Source of the DNA: Listeria immobilis | GTDB lineage: Bacteria; Bacillota; Bacilli; Lactobacillales; Listeriaceae | NCBI RefSeq assembly: GCF_014322765.1 | Contig: NZ_JAASTZ010000005.1 | Coordinates: forward strand, 124,001 to 188,000 | Reading direction: 5' to 3' | Length of the DNA stretch: 64,000 nt | Shown here: positions 39,671-50,205 of the stretch, piece by piece | Layout of the letters: each line of letters begins with the position of its first letter | How positions within the stretch are numbered: the stretch's first letter is position 1 | Position numbers and translations under genes: made by a program | The notes under the pieces: model-generated | The model's input: only the letters and a program-made list of their open reading frames with translations | Database searches by the model: none | Told to the model about the DNA's origin: nothing

Positions 39671-42454
39671 TTAGTTTTCTAATGCCATTAATTTTTGATT
39701 ATCATCAAGAGCAGATTCATGTGCATCGTGCCGTTTTTTCAAATGACTCATTGATAGATAAAGTAGGCCAATACAAGCAATTAAAATAATTGTTAAGACT
39801 ATGATAGACATCGTAAATACATTGGTTCCCATACCCGCTGCAAGTGATTCTCTAAAGGCATAAATCGAATAAGTCATCGGTAAGAATGGATGAATTAAAT
39901 TAAAGAACCAACCTGTAAGTGGCATTGGGAATGTTCCACCCGATCCAGCTAATTGTACGATGAGAAGTACCATTGCGATAAATCGACCTGGATTATCAAA
40001 TGTCATTGCCAGAAGCATAATTAAGAACATATATGCAAGTGCTGTGATAATGGCTGTTCCAAAGAATTCTAGCATATTGTCCGGTCTAAGCCCAAGTGCT
40101 ATCATAATACCACCTTCAAGTAATGCCATCGCAATAGCAGCAACGAATCCAAGTGATAATTTACTTAGCCACCATTTGTACGCTGGCTGTCCCTCCATTG
40201 ATACACGTCTAATTGGCATAATAAAGTTAAATACAAGTGCACCAACATAGAGTGCTAATGATAATACGTATGGTGCTAATGCATGACCATAATTGCTAAC
40301 ATGTGTGTATTCGTTATGCGCTAATTTTGTTGGAGAGGCAATCATATTGAATGTTTTATCTGTCCCGTTTGTATCTTTGATTTGTGTTGCCCCATCAGAA
40401 AGTTTAGTTGTTAATTCATTACTACCATCTGATAATTTTGTTAAACCATCACCTAATTGGAAGGATCCATTTGCGAGTTTGGAAGACCCATTGGCTATTT
40501 GAGAAGAACCATCTGCCAATTGATTGGTACCAGCTAATAGTTTAGGCGAATTGACTGCTAATTGATTTAAACCATTAGCTAGTGCACCAGTTCCAGATTG
40601 CAATTGAATTACTCCGCCGGCAAGCGTTGGTACTTTTGCTGCTAATTGATTAGTTCCATTTTCTAGTTGAGATGCTCCGGATTGAAGCGCTGATGAATTG
40701 GTAGAAAGTTGATTTCCGCCATCATTTAATTGACTCAAGCCATCTTCCATATCAGCACTACCACTAGCAAGTTGATTTACACCATTTGAAAGTGTTGGGA
40801 TTTGATTATTTAATGTATTGGTTCCCGCTACTAATTTAGCATTTCCAGCTTGAGCTGATTTTAATCCTGCAGTTAATTGGTTCGCACCGCTGATAAGTGT
40901 TTGATTGCCTGATCCATTCAGTGCTTGATGAATGCCATTAAAAGCATCTGTCGTACCTTGATTTACGGTGGAGTATCCTGCTGAAATTTTTGCAACACCT
41001 GTTTGTAGTTCTGATACCTGTGTTTGAAGCGCCGCTAAATCTAGTCCAGATAAGCCATTTTGCAATTTATCAATCGTAGCCATTTGAGTAGCTGATTTTT
41101 GACTTTCATTATCTAGGTCAGCTTGAATCGAAGCGATAATTTTTTGTTTATCTGTATCACTAACACCATCTGTTGCATTAATTTTTGCCTTTATTGATTC
41201 AGCATCAAAGTTTGCATTTTCTTTCATAAAAGTAAGGCCTGATTGCAGATCTGTTAAACTTTTTTGTAAAGCTTCTAACTGCTTAGCTAATGTTGCATCT
41301 TCTCCATTAACACTTTGATTTAGCTGATCAATTCCTTGTTGTAAGTCATTCATACCTTGTTTTAGTTGTGTGATTTTACTTTGTTTGTCCGTTAAATTAT
41401 TATCTAGTTGATTTAGTCCCGCGGATAACTTATTACTACCAGCTACCAATGTATCTAATCCGTTCGCAAGACTTTCTTGCCCATCATTTAGTTGTGTTAC
41501 GCCAGTTGCTAATGCTGGAACGCTGCTGTTCATTTTATTTAGACCATTTGTTAATGCGCTTGAACCAGAATAAGCTTGATTAATTCCTCCTGCAAGTGTA
41601 TCTACACCATTAGTATAAGTCGAAACACCATCTGCTAATTTTGTTGCGCCATTATCTAGTGCTTGTACGCCTTCTTTTAATGGTCCTACTCCAGCAGCTA
41701 ATGTTGACACCCCTGCATTTAGTTTTTCGCTACCAGCAGAGGCGGTTGTTACACCGTCTGTATATGTTTTGAGTCCCACTTCCAAAGTATTAGCACCATC
41801 TTTAAATGTTAAGGAGCTGTCTGCAAGTGTTTTTAAATTTGTTGAAATGGTTTTATTACCTTCTTGTGATTTTTCCAGTCCATCTTTTAATTTCTTAGAT
41901 CCATCAGCAGCTTGGGCAAAACCATTACCAGTTTCTTTAATTTTATCAAATATAGCTTCTGCGTAGGATTTAGTTACTTCTGCTGAAACCTCGCTTTTAA
42001 GTTGTTTTGCCCCTTGCTCACTTACTACTTGCCCTAAATAGTTAAGCGATCCATTTGTTTTATAGGATAATTCCATTTTTTTCGGGTTTTTATCTAAAAC
42101 TGTTGCTGCGTTTTTGGAGAAATCTTTTGGAATCGTGACAATCATATAATATTTGCCATCTTTTAAACCTTTTTCAGCTTCTTTTGCTGAAAGAAAATTC
42201 CAATCCAGTTCATCGTTACTTTTTAATTTGGTTATTAATTGGTCGCCTACATCCATGGTTTGACCATTGTAATCCACAGCTACATCCTTGTTAACAACAG
42301 CTACTGGCAATTCACCTGCTTTACCATATGGATCCCAAACAGATTTTAAGAAAAAGCTTGCATATAAGAGTGGAATAAATAAAATCACTACAAATGATAA
42401 TAATAGTATTTTATTTTTAAATAGTTTTTTCCACTCATTTTTTACCATATCCAT
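39671..42454 (-). CDS. YhgE/Pip-family membrane protein
   Basis: 927 aa. One N-terminal membrane helix (ILLLSFVVILFIPLLYASFF), a long external region of tandem degenerate repeats (pattern L-x-x-G-x-x-x-L-A-x-G, about residues 190-690) and about five C-terminal membrane helices. The family includes phage infection protein Pip and ESX/type VII accessory proteins. ABC-2-like export or envelope roles are proposed. An Rrf2 regulator gene is just upstream. Confidence 0.88.
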   Translation of the reverse strand: MDMVKNEWKKLFKNKILLLSFVVILFIPLLYASFFLKSVWDPYGKAGELPVAVVNKDVAVDYNGQTMDVGDQLITKLKSNDELDWNFLSAKEAEKGLKDGKYYMIVTIPKDFSKNAATVLDKNPKKMELSYKTNGSLNYLGQVVSEQGAKQLKSEVSAEVTKSYAEAIFDKIKETGNGFAQAADGSKKLKDGLEKSQEGNKTISTNLKTLADSSLTFKDGANTLEVGLKTYTDGVTTASAGSEKLNAGVSTLAAGVGPLKEGVQALDNGATKLADGVSTYTNGVDTLAGGINQAYSGSSALTNGLNKMNSSVPALATGVTQLNDGQESLANGLDTLVAGSNKLSAGLNQLDNNLTDKQSKITQLKQGMNDLQQGIDQLNQSVNGEDATLAKQLEALQKSLTDLQSGLTFMKENANFDAESIKAKINATDGVSDTDKQKIIASIQADLDNESQKSATQMATIDKLQNGLSGLDLAALQTQVSELQTGVAKISAGYSTVNQGTTDAFNGIHQALNGSGNQTLISGANQLTAGLKSAQAGNAKLVAGTNTLNNQIPTLSNGVNQLASGSADMEDGLSQLNDGGNQLSTNSSALQSGASQLENGTNQLAAKVPTLAGGVIQLQSGTGALANGLNQLAVNSPKLLAGTNQLADGSSQIANGSSKLANGSFQLGDGLTKLSDGSNELTTKLSDGATQIKDTNGTDKTFNMIASPTKLAHNEYTHVSNYGHALAPYVLSLALYVGALVFNFIMPIRRVSMEGQPAYKWWLSKLSLGFVAAIAMALLEGGIMIALGLRPDNMLEFFGTAIITALAYMFLIMLLAMTFDNPGRFIAMVLLIVQLAGSGGTFPMPLTGWFFNLIHPFLPMTYSIYAFRESLAAGMGTNVFTMSIIVLTIILIACIGLLYLSMSHLKKRHDAHESALDDNQKLMALEN

Positions 42455-42488
42455 TTTATTACTGCACTTCTTTCTGTTTCAAAATTTA

Positions 42489-42959
42489 TTACGCTTCGTT
42501 CCAATCTATGATAGTTGTCCGTTCTTTCCCAATAACTTGCTCGACTAAAACAGATAATTTTTGTGAGTATAGATAGTTAGCGTATTCTTTATCCGCATTT
42601 CTAAAAGCGCTTGTAATGGTATGAATGCCGGACTCTGCAAATTCATGATAGTCAGAGAAAACAGTGTGGATTAAGTCTGAATCTGGATATGTATCAATTT
42701 TCCCTTCCACTGCTTCTACAATGTCTAACAGATTGATTTCTTCTGGATCTTTGGCAAGTGTAAAACCACCGTTATTTCCTGATACCGAATTAATCAAACC
42801 ACCAACAACCAGTTTTCTTAAGATTTTACTAATGTAAGAAGATGACGAATCACGTAAACGGTGATGAATTGTTACGGAAGAAATGGGAACATCTGCCTTC
42901 TGGGTGTACAACATCGTCATAATACAAAATACCTGGTCCATACTTTTACTTAGCTTCAT
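42489..42959 (-). CDS. Rrf2-family transcriptional regulator
   Basis: 156 aa from ATG 42959 (GGAGG upstream). Winged HTH: SSVTIHHRLRDSSSSYISKILRKL, then VSGNNGGFTLAKDPEEINLLDIVEAVEG, the Rrf2 pattern. It lacks the three-cysteine cluster of IscR/NsrR. It is probably co-transcribed with, and controls, the YhgE-like gene. Confidence 0.85.
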   Translation of the reverse strand: MKLSKSMDQVFCIMTMLYTQKADVPISSVTIHHRLRDSSSSYISKILRKLVVGGLINSVSGNNGGFTLAKDPEEINLLDIVEAVEGKIDTYPDSDLIHTVFSDYHEFAESGIHTITSAFRNADKEYANYLYSQKLSVLVEQVIGKERTTIIDWNEA

Positions 42960-43077
42960 AATAAAATCCTCCCTCTCCCCATCATTGCTTTTCAATATCC
43001 TTAATAGACATTTAACATCTATATACAATACACCCTTTTTTTTAATAACGCAAGTGTTTTTTCCTATAAATAATAAT

Positions 43078-43180
43078 GCAAAAAAACAGAAATTCTTATT
43101 GTGTCATTCTCCTTTAAAATTAGCATTTAATATATCTAACTTTAAGGATAGGTGACACTAAAAGAATTTCTGTTTTCTAT
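43078..43180. repeat. Long imperfect inverted repeat (MITE-like or strong terminator)
   Basis: Left arm around 43081-43118 (ACAGAAATTCTT...GTGTCA...CCTTTAAA) pairs with the right arm around 43140-43177 (TTTAAGG...GTGACAC...AGAATTTCTGT). Arms are about 38 nt with a few mismatches and a 20-nt centre. It lies in the 343-base gap between the Rrf2 gene and the LPXTG gene. The rest of that gap shows no gene. Confidence 0.65.
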
Positions 43181-43302
43181 ATTTTTAACTAGTCTTTCTT
43201 TGCGCTAAAAAATGTAGCATTAAAGCAAGCGTTCCTATAGTATTTAAGAGATATGTTTCATTCAAAACCTATTATTATAATGAGATGCGTTTAGTTGCTT
43301 GC

Positions 43303-46300
43303 TTATTTATTATGTTTAGGGGATAAATACTTTTTATATCTTAGCGTAACAAAAACAAGCAAAAGAAAGATACCAATTAAAATTGTACTAGCATTTGATT
43401 GATCGCCTGTTTCAGGAAGACTTTTAATTGTTATTTTCTGTTGACTATCAGCTCCTTTTTGTTTTGAGTGAGTTGCTTTTGTTTTTGAATTTGTAAGCTT
43501 GTTTTTAGAATGCTCCTGTTTCGTATTCGCTGGTGCTTTGTTTGGGCCTTTCACTGGTTTTTCATCATCTACAACAGCAACTTGCACTACACCATTTAAT
43601 TTCACTTTAACTGTAGATAATCCAGTTCTAGCTACTAATAACTTAGACGAATCTTCGTTTTCCGCAAGCAATTCTTTTTCATAACTTAGTAATACTTGAT
43701 ATTTTCCAGCTTTTGCTTTTACAGCACTGTTCTCCATCAAGATACTTGTGTTATCATCAATAATTTGTCCGCTTTTTTCACTAACAACAGTTGGGTTTGC
43801 TTTTTGGCGAATAAGATTTTCTAGCATATTTGCTGATTTAGCTTCTTTTACTTCACTTAGTTTGAACTGAATATTTGTCGCCTTAATTCGCCAACTATCC
43901 CTTGACCATTTTGCGATAAGTTTCATACCTCCAACTGGCATGTTAAACGAGTTGCTAACTTTTCCATTTTCATTGTACCAGCCTTCAAATGTATATCCTA
44001 CACGAGTTGGTTTAGCAATAGTATCCAAGTTTACTGAGCTATCTGTTACTGCGACTAAATCAACTGGTTGCGTAGATAAGTCTCCACCATTTACATCAAA
44101 AGTAATTGTTTGTTTGAGTGCCTTCCAGTGTGCAACAAGTTTTGCGCCACCTGCTGGCATATTTATTTTATTAGAAATTGGTTCATCTCCAATATACCAA
44201 CCTAAAAACTTGTAGCCTGAACGAGTAGGCTCAGCTGTTGTACTTAAGTCAACGCTACTATCTGTTGGAGCTATAATATCTGCTGGTTTGCTAGCATCAT
44301 CTCCGCCATTTACATCAAAAGTGATAGTTTGATCCAGTGCTTTCCATTTGGCTGCTAATTTCAAACCACCAACTGGTATTGCAATCGTTCCACTTTTTTG
44401 ATTATCTTTTTCATCAAACCACCCTAAAAATTCATATCCTTTTCGTGATGTTATTGCTTTGTCGAGATCCACTTGTGAATTTGTTGGTGCGACAATTGGT
44501 GAAACACTTGTGCCACCTTTTGTATCAAAGGAAATAATTTGTTCAGAGGCCGACCATACTGCTTGTAAATCTAAACCTCCTGCTGGCATGTTGATTTTTC
44601 CAGTTACAAATTTCCCATCTTTTTTACTCTTCCAGCCAACAAATTGATATCCTGAATAAATAGGATCTGGAATTTTGCTAAAATCTATCTCGCTATCAGT
44701 TGGTAGTGTAATGCTAGCTGGCTGGGATGCTAAGTCTCCTTCATTAACGTCGAATGTAATTGTTTGATCCAGCGCTTTCCATTTTGCTTTTAGTGAAAGT
44801 CCACCGGCTGGAACAGTGATAATTCCAGAGATTTTATTCTCTCCTTGATACCAACCTAAAAACTCATAACCCGCTCTAACTGGGTCAGCTATTGTACTTA
44901 AATTTAGCTGACTGTCTGTTGGCGCAACAATATTACTTGGTTTACTTGCTTCTTCGCCTTCATTGACATCAAAAGTGATTGTTTGGTCTAATGCTTTCCA
45001 ATGAGCCTTTAAGTTTAAACCACCAATCGGCATAGTGAAGGTATCAGGCATTTTAGTTGTTCCATTATACCAGCCTGTAAAAGCATAACCTGGCCAAGTC
45101 GGTTCATTAATTTTATTTAATTCTACTTTATCTCCTGTTGGAAGGGTTATATCAGCTGGTTTACTCGCTACCTCCCCGCCCATTACATCAAAAGTGATTG
45201 TTTCGGGAATTCCAATATAATGTGCATATAATACCGTATCAAGCTTTCCAACTATATATGGAAATTCCACTTTTTCGCCATCTGTTTTTGCTGTATACCA
45301 TCCCGAAAATGTATACCCTGCTTTGCTTAAAATTTGTTCTGTTGAAATTTCGTCTCCAGGGTACTTAAATACTTCAACTGTGCCAAGTCCCGTTCCGCCT
45401 TGAGCATCGTAACTTATTTTTGTCGGAGTCATCAATCCTACATTGATATTAATGGCGCTTTTCGAACTTGGCTCAACTTCACTAATTTTCGCTTCTTTTT
45501 GATCTGCAGAAATTGTAACTTGATCGGTCGCAACAAAACGTTTACTATCATCATTTATAGGGTTTGTTATCACAATATCTATCCGTCTTTCTTTTTCCAA
45601 TCCGGCAAAATTATAACTACCAGCTTTTCCATTAATTGATTTCGTTGTCGCAGAAGCAACTATATTTTTTGTCCCACTTTCATAGGCAGTGACCTTTACT
45701 CCATTTAAACCAGCTTCGTCAGTATCCACCACTCCATCTCTATTTTTATCTTGAAAAATTTGTCCTTTGATTACTCCAGTTTGTAATCGAATGGCAACTG
45801 CTTCACTCGGAGCAGTTGTAACAATACCATCTAGCGACCGACGAACCAGCGCTTTATAAATATTTACATTTCCTGCATCCTCATCTGCAGTTTTCTTATC
45901 CATATCAATATTAAAAGCAATTAAGTCCTCACCGGGATTATCTACTGTTGCTTTTTCAACCGAATTAATTTTATCTTTTGTTTGAATATAAACAGCTCGA
46001 ATTTCTGTTTTATCGTCAATTTCATCCCACTTTTTCCAATTTGAAGAATTGAACTGCAATTCATATTTAGTTGCATATAGTACCGTATAGTTATACTTAT
46101 TGGAAGATAAATCTAAAGGCTCTGTTAAATTCACTGTCCAACCAAATTTTTCACTTTGCAATTGATAAGACGGATCTGTGGTCTCTTTTCTTTTAGGGAT
46201 AGGTATAATTGTTTGATAGCCATCCACTGTTTTTCCGGATGAATTTAAAATTTTAAGCCCATACTGCGATTGACTAACAGGATTTAAATCTATAATCGTG

Positions 46301-48726
46301 TTTGGTGTCCCATCATAGTTGATAAATGGACCCCCATCTAAATTCGCTGCTGTCGTAACATTAAAATCAATGTTTGCTTGAATAATTAAACTTGCAGACG
46401 GTAATGCTGTAAAAATGTTATCTGTTAGCGCTCTTTCTCCCAGTCCATATTTGTTCTTATCTACACCCATTAATTTACTTGTAGCTCGAATAGCCACATC
46501 TTTATCCATCGGTTCCATATATACTAAATTCGCTAAAGAATGCGTTTTAGTCGGACTTGTTTTAGAAGCATAAATCCCTATTTTAATATCTTCCATTCTT
46601 TTTTTAGCAGTCATTGCTGGGTTTACATCATAATCCGGGATAGAAAACTGATAAACTTTTGCACCTGTATTATCAATTGTTTCTATAACAGTCACATTCC
46701 CATCTTTGACTGAAAATACTTTACCTGTACTGTCCACTGCCAAAAAGTCATCTGGTGTAATGGTTATCCCACCATCTTCACGTGCATATATATTAATCCC
46801 TTTAAATGCTGAAACCATCCCATCACTACCATCACCTTTTACATTAATAGAATTAAATATACTTGCTCTTTCTCCACCAAATAAATTCGTTTCTGAGCTT
46901 CTCACGAGACCCGCAAAGCTTGCATTACCAATGACTTTTATGGATAGGTTTGTTTTTTCTGCTGCTGTTGCAAATGTATCAGCATCTCCATAACTTAGCT
47001 CATTGTTAATGGTATCACCAACCTTAACAGAAGCCTTTAAATTCCCATAAATCTGTAGTCCACCTACTCCAAAATATTCAGTACTTACACCTGCATAGTT
47101 TGCAGGAACATCATCTGTCCATTCAACCGTGGCGAGAAATTCACCTGACGCTTGTTCATAGTTAGCTAGGTCTACAATTTGATCTATGCTTAATGCGGAA
47201 CTATTATCTGGAACATTCACGACTCGCCCTGTCGTAGTTGTTAATTTAATATTTTTCGTTTTTTTACCAATAGTAGCAATACGCATTGCTTGAACTTTCA
47301 GGTTATCTGTGTCAAAACTTGCTTTAAATTTTTGATTAGTTACTGCTTGAAGTTGTCTATTTTCTATGTTAAATCTGCCTAAATAAGCGTAATCTGATCC
47401 TTCATTTATTGGAAATTGACGAGTAGAATCTGATGCTACTAATTTATTTTCAAATTCTTTAGTAATCTCAGCACCAACCTCTACTTGCGAAATAAGTGAG
47501 CCATTAACTACTTCTTCTCGATTATTCGCTTTGTAGGTTTGCTTTCCTGTTGTTGCAATATGTAGCTTTGTTCCAGCTTCCATTTCACTTGGGTTAACAC
47601 CGTCTGCAAACGCTACTTTATAGTAAACTTCACCTGCAGCTAATATTTGTTTAGCAGATATACGCGCATACTTATAATCGCTATCTTCTTTTTCTGGTAA
47701 TTCTTGAATTGAAACAGAATCAGCATGCTGGAAAACAGCCGCCTTTAAATCTAAGCGCTTATCGTATTTCACTTCATAAGAATAGGAGTCAAGATAAGCG
47801 CCAACGTTCTCAATACCTTGCCCACCCGTTGTCATAAAATAAAAAGTACCTGTCGAAAATATTCCCGTTTCATCACGAGATACTTGCTTATATTTTTGTG
47901 AAAACTTTGCAAAGAATCGCGGAATAATCATTGCCCCTGGTGATAAAGTGATTTTTTCAAATGATTCTTGATAGAAATTTTCATTTCCCGCTTCTGAATA
48001 ACTCACTTCAATAGGGTTCACATAGTCTCTTCCACTTTCATTAATAACAAAACGATTGTTGACACCAAGGTTAATTGTCATATTCACTGTAGAAACAGTA
48101 TTAGCTAATTCATATGTGACAATTCCAGAGGTTGTCATATTTTTTCCATATATTTGTGGGTATTCAATCGTTGCATTAGTTATTACAGAAGCAAATTGGC
48201 TTGAAAGCGATGTGCGGTCAAAAACCAGTTTTCCTCCACTCTTTTTAAACCCTGGCAAAGAACTATATTCAAATTCCTTGGAAAGTGCAATCGTAATTTT
48301 CTTACCTTCTATAGGACGTGGATTGAAATGTGCTTCTATGGATAAATTATTATTAAATCTCCCTGCACCTATAAAGTTTTCCCATTTATAAGACTCGGAA
48401 TTATCGCCAACGAGTGATTGATTATTAAAACTAGCCTGAGATGATGTTTCTTCCATCCCCTTTAAATTGGTTTTTGTATTTTCTTTATTCAATAACTGTT
48501 TTTCTTCGGTTACTATTTCTTTCTTAGGTGTTATTGACTCTTCCACTGCTTCATTTGAACTATCTTTTGTAGTTTCCTCAGCAGAATTACTTTTTTGCTC
48601 CCCTACAGTAGCTTTATCTGCACTTGAAGGCATTAATCCTTGTTCTGCGGTTCCTGTTAGTGGGACAATAAACTGTAGTATTAACGCTATTACTGTTGCA
48701 ATTATCATTTGTTTTTTTATCTTCAT
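43303..48726 (-). CDS. Giant LPXTG surface protein with Listeria-Bacteroides repeats
   Basis: 1807 aa. Signal peptide (MIIATVIALILQFIVPLTGTAE), a low-complexity Ser/Thr/Glu segment to about 120, a long beta-rich adhesin-like region (120-1010), an SdrD B-like Ca-binding-type domain (KGQIFQDKNRDGVVDTDEAG) and seven List-Bact repeats of about 70 residues (each with ITFDVxGG ... GYxFxGWY ... AKWKA). It ends with a Lys-rich linker, LPETGD, a membrane helix and a basic tail, so sortase A should anchor it to peptidoglycan. No leucine-rich repeats are seen, so it is not a classical internalin. Confidence 0.92.
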   Translation of the reverse strand: MKIKKQMIIATVIALILQFIVPLTGTAEQGLMPSSADKATVGEQKSNSAEETTKDSSNEAVEESITPKKEIVTEEKQLLNKENTKTNLKGMEETSSQASFNNQSLVGDNSESYKWENFIGAGRFNNNLSIEAHFNPRPIEGKKITIALSKEFEYSSLPGFKKSGGKLVFDRTSLSSQFASVITNATIEYPQIYGKNMTTSGIVTYELANTVSTVNMTINLGVNNRFVINESGRDYVNPIEVSYSEAGNENFYQESFEKITLSPGAMIIPRFFAKFSQKYKQVSRDETGIFSTGTFYFMTTGGQGIENVGAYLDSYSYEVKYDKRLDLKAAVFQHADSVSIQELPEKEDSDYKYARISAKQILAAGEVYYKVAFADGVNPSEMEAGTKLHIATTGKQTYKANNREEVVNGSLISQVEVGAEITKEFENKLVASDSTRQFPINEGSDYAYLGRFNIENRQLQAVTNQKFKASFDTDNLKVQAMRIATIGKKTKNIKLTTTTGRVVNVPDNSSALSIDQIVDLANYEQASGEFLATVEWTDDVPANYAGVSTEYFGVGGLQIYGNLKASVKVGDTINNELSYGDADTFATAAEKTNLSIKVIGNASFAGLVRSSETNLFGGERASIFNSINVKGDGSDGMVSAFKGINIYAREDGGITITPDDFLAVDSTGKVFSVKDGNVTVIETIDNTGAKVYQFSIPDYDVNPAMTAKKRMEDIKIGIYASKTSPTKTHSLANLVYMEPMDKDVAIRATSKLMGVDKNKYGLGERALTDNIFTALPSASLIIQANIDFNVTTAANLDGGPFINYDGTPNTIIDLNPVSQSQYGLKILNSSGKTVDGYQTIIPIPKRKETTDPSYQLQSEKFGWTVNLTEPLDLSSNKYNYTVLYATKYELQFNSSNWKKWDEIDDKTEIRAVYIQTKDKINSVEKATVDNPGEDLIAFNIDMDKKTADEDAGNVNIYKALVRRSLDGIVTTAPSEAVAIRLQTGVIKGQIFQDKNRDGVVDTDEAGLNGVKVTAYESGTKNIVASATTKSINGKAGSYNFAGLEKERRIDIVITNPINDDSKRFVATDQVTISADQKEAKISEVEPSSKSAININVGLMTPTKISYDAQGGTGLGTVEVFKYPGDEISTEQILSKAGYTFSGWYTAKTDGEKVEFPYIVGKLDTVLYAHYIGIPETITFDVMGGEVASKPADITLPTGDKVELNKINEPTWPGYAFTGWYNGTTKMPDTFTMPIGGLNLKAHWKALDQTITFDVNEGEEASKPSNIVAPTDSQLNLSTIADPVRAGYEFLGWYQGENKISGIITVPAGGLSLKAKWKALDQTITFDVNEGDLASQPASITLPTDSEIDFSKIPDPIYSGYQFVGWKSKKDGKFVTGKINMPAGGLDLQAVWSASEQIISFDTKGGTSVSPIVAPTNSQVDLDKAITSRKGYEFLGWFDEKDNQKSGTIAIPVGGLKLAAKWKALDQTITFDVNGGDDASKPADIIAPTDSSVDLSTTAEPTRSGYKFLGWYIGDEPISNKINMPAGGAKLVAHWKALKQTITFDVNGGDLSTQPVDLVAVTDSSVNLDTIAKPTRVGYTFEGWYNENGKVSNSFNMPVGGMKLIAKWSRDSWRIKATNIQFKLSEVKEAKSANMLENLIRQKANPTVVSEKSGQIIDDNTSILMENSAVKAKAGKYQVLLSYEKELLAENEDSSKLLVARTGLSTVKVKLNGVVQVAVVDDEKPVKGPNKAPANTKQEHSKNKLTNSKTKATHSKQKGADSQQKITIKSLPETGDQSNASTILIGIFLLLVFVTLRYKKYLSPKHNK

Positions 48727-49000
48727 TATTATCTCCCCATACTTTTTTAATTGAATTTATGTCATACTGCTAAAAATATTTCATATAAAATAACACTTCT
48801 GGCAAAATTCCTTTTTTACTTCCTATAATCAAGCTTTATTCTATGTATATCTAGTTGCATTAATTACTAAATGACGGAACTGGCCTTTTGATAAGGAACA
48901 TAAACATCCAGATAATTTAACTTCTTTGTTTCTAAAGATGTTCGGTTTAATTTATTTAAAATTCTAAATAAAAACAATTATCATTTATTTATATTTAGAA

Positions 49001-49633
49001 TTAAGCTGGCTTGAATTTCAATGCTTTTTTATTTAATTGCCAAGGGGATGCTTTAATATCAATTATTCCTTCTTTATGCAGATCATGGACAATAGAAGAA
49101 GCAGTAGAAACAGAACAATTCGCAAATTTTGCTAAAATCTTTATTCGAAGCCAGTGTGGCAACTCTAGATTTAGATTTTTAGATGAGTAAGAAATAGAAA
49201 TAAAATATAGCGTTTCAATAATCCTATTTTCAGGAAACTCGACTGCCAGCATTTCTTGACGTTCAAGATCGGCTTCTAATTTTTCAGCAACTTGTAAGAA
49301 TAAGTTAGACAGCAGTTTTTCTTCTTCTAATTTTTCAAACACTATATCTGCCTCAATAAATGATATCACTGACTCCTCAAGCGCTTTAAGCCGAATAGTC
49401 TGCGTAGTAGGAACAACAATAGTTTCTTGAAAGTAACTTCTCGTGAAAAACTTTCGTTGCTCTACACTTTCTTTAACGAAAACGCCTTTTTCAACAATGG
49501 CTACATGTTTTTTACTAACAAGAACAATTTCTCCAGCAGGAATTTTTTTATTTCGTCTGCGGAATTTGCTTGCAAGATAAGAATACATAATCGAATCTTT
49601 TTTTAGACACTCATGGAATTCCAAATACCTCAT
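49001..49633 (-). CDS. Crp/Fnr-family regulator
   Basis: 210 aa. N-terminal beta-roll-like part (EIVLVSKKHVAIVEKGVFVKE), dimerisation helix near 110-130 and C-terminal HTH (ILAKFANCSVSTASSIVHDLHKEGIID). It precedes the giant LPXTG gene on the same strand, so it may regulate it; that is inferred. No metal-binding cysteines typical of Fnr are seen. Confidence 0.7.
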   Translation of the reverse strand: MRYLEFHECLKKDSIMYSYLASKFRRRNKKIPAGEIVLVSKKHVAIVEKGVFVKESVEQRKFFTRSYFQETIVVPTTQTIRLKALEESVISFIEADIVFEKLEEEKLLSNLFLQVAEKLEADLERQEMLAVEFPENRIIETLYFISISYSSKNLNLELPHWLRIKILAKFANCSVSTASSIVHDLHKEGIIDIKASPWQLNKKALKFKPA

Positions 49634-50205
49634 TGCTATACCTTCCTTTTTTTTATTTAACCTCTACTAGTATTATCTGTAAATTCAAGTGTCAATTATA
49701 GTGGGAAATAAACGTATTTTACGTCCAGCTAAGATTTTCCGTCACTTTTCCGTAACAAACAAAAACTTTAAATTAATCAAGTTTTCCCTATTAAAAATAC
49801 TCTCTGTCCATTATTTGATGCACCTTTTCACTTCTTAAAATTTTTAAAATAATGTTTTTCTCTTACAATTACTTTTTTCCAAAACAGTATTATAATAGAC
49901 CGTTTTTTCATCAATTACATCATCAAATATTCTCCTTTTTTACGCAAAATCCCTCACTTGCTTGACTACTAACCTAGAATAATATATTTTAATCTTTAAA
50001 AGAAGAAACGAATTTTTTGATTTTTAACAAATAAAATAACAATATTCCACTTGAAAACGGATTAATTTCACCTTTTTCCTTTCATTGTTAATTTTTTTTT
50101 AAATTTTTTAAAATAATATTTATGAAGTCAAATTTTAGACAAATTTCCTACTTGTACGTATACTAATTAAATAAGCAAATTCCCGATGAAAAGGCGGTAC
50201 TATTT
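49634..50205. promoter_or_regulatory. 572-base AT-rich regulatory gap
   Basis: No gene is seen. A possible plus-strand promoter has TTACTT, 16 bp and TATAAT near 49868-49895, and TTGACT occurs near 49961 with TATATT about 15 bp on. The long leader before the Mga-like gene and the lack of ORFs suggest a regulated promoter region. Confidence 0.35.

Noticed and set aside
46706-48391. Plus-strand ORFs opposite the LPXTG gene
   Set aside because: Shadows of a long, well-supported coding region; no independent signals.
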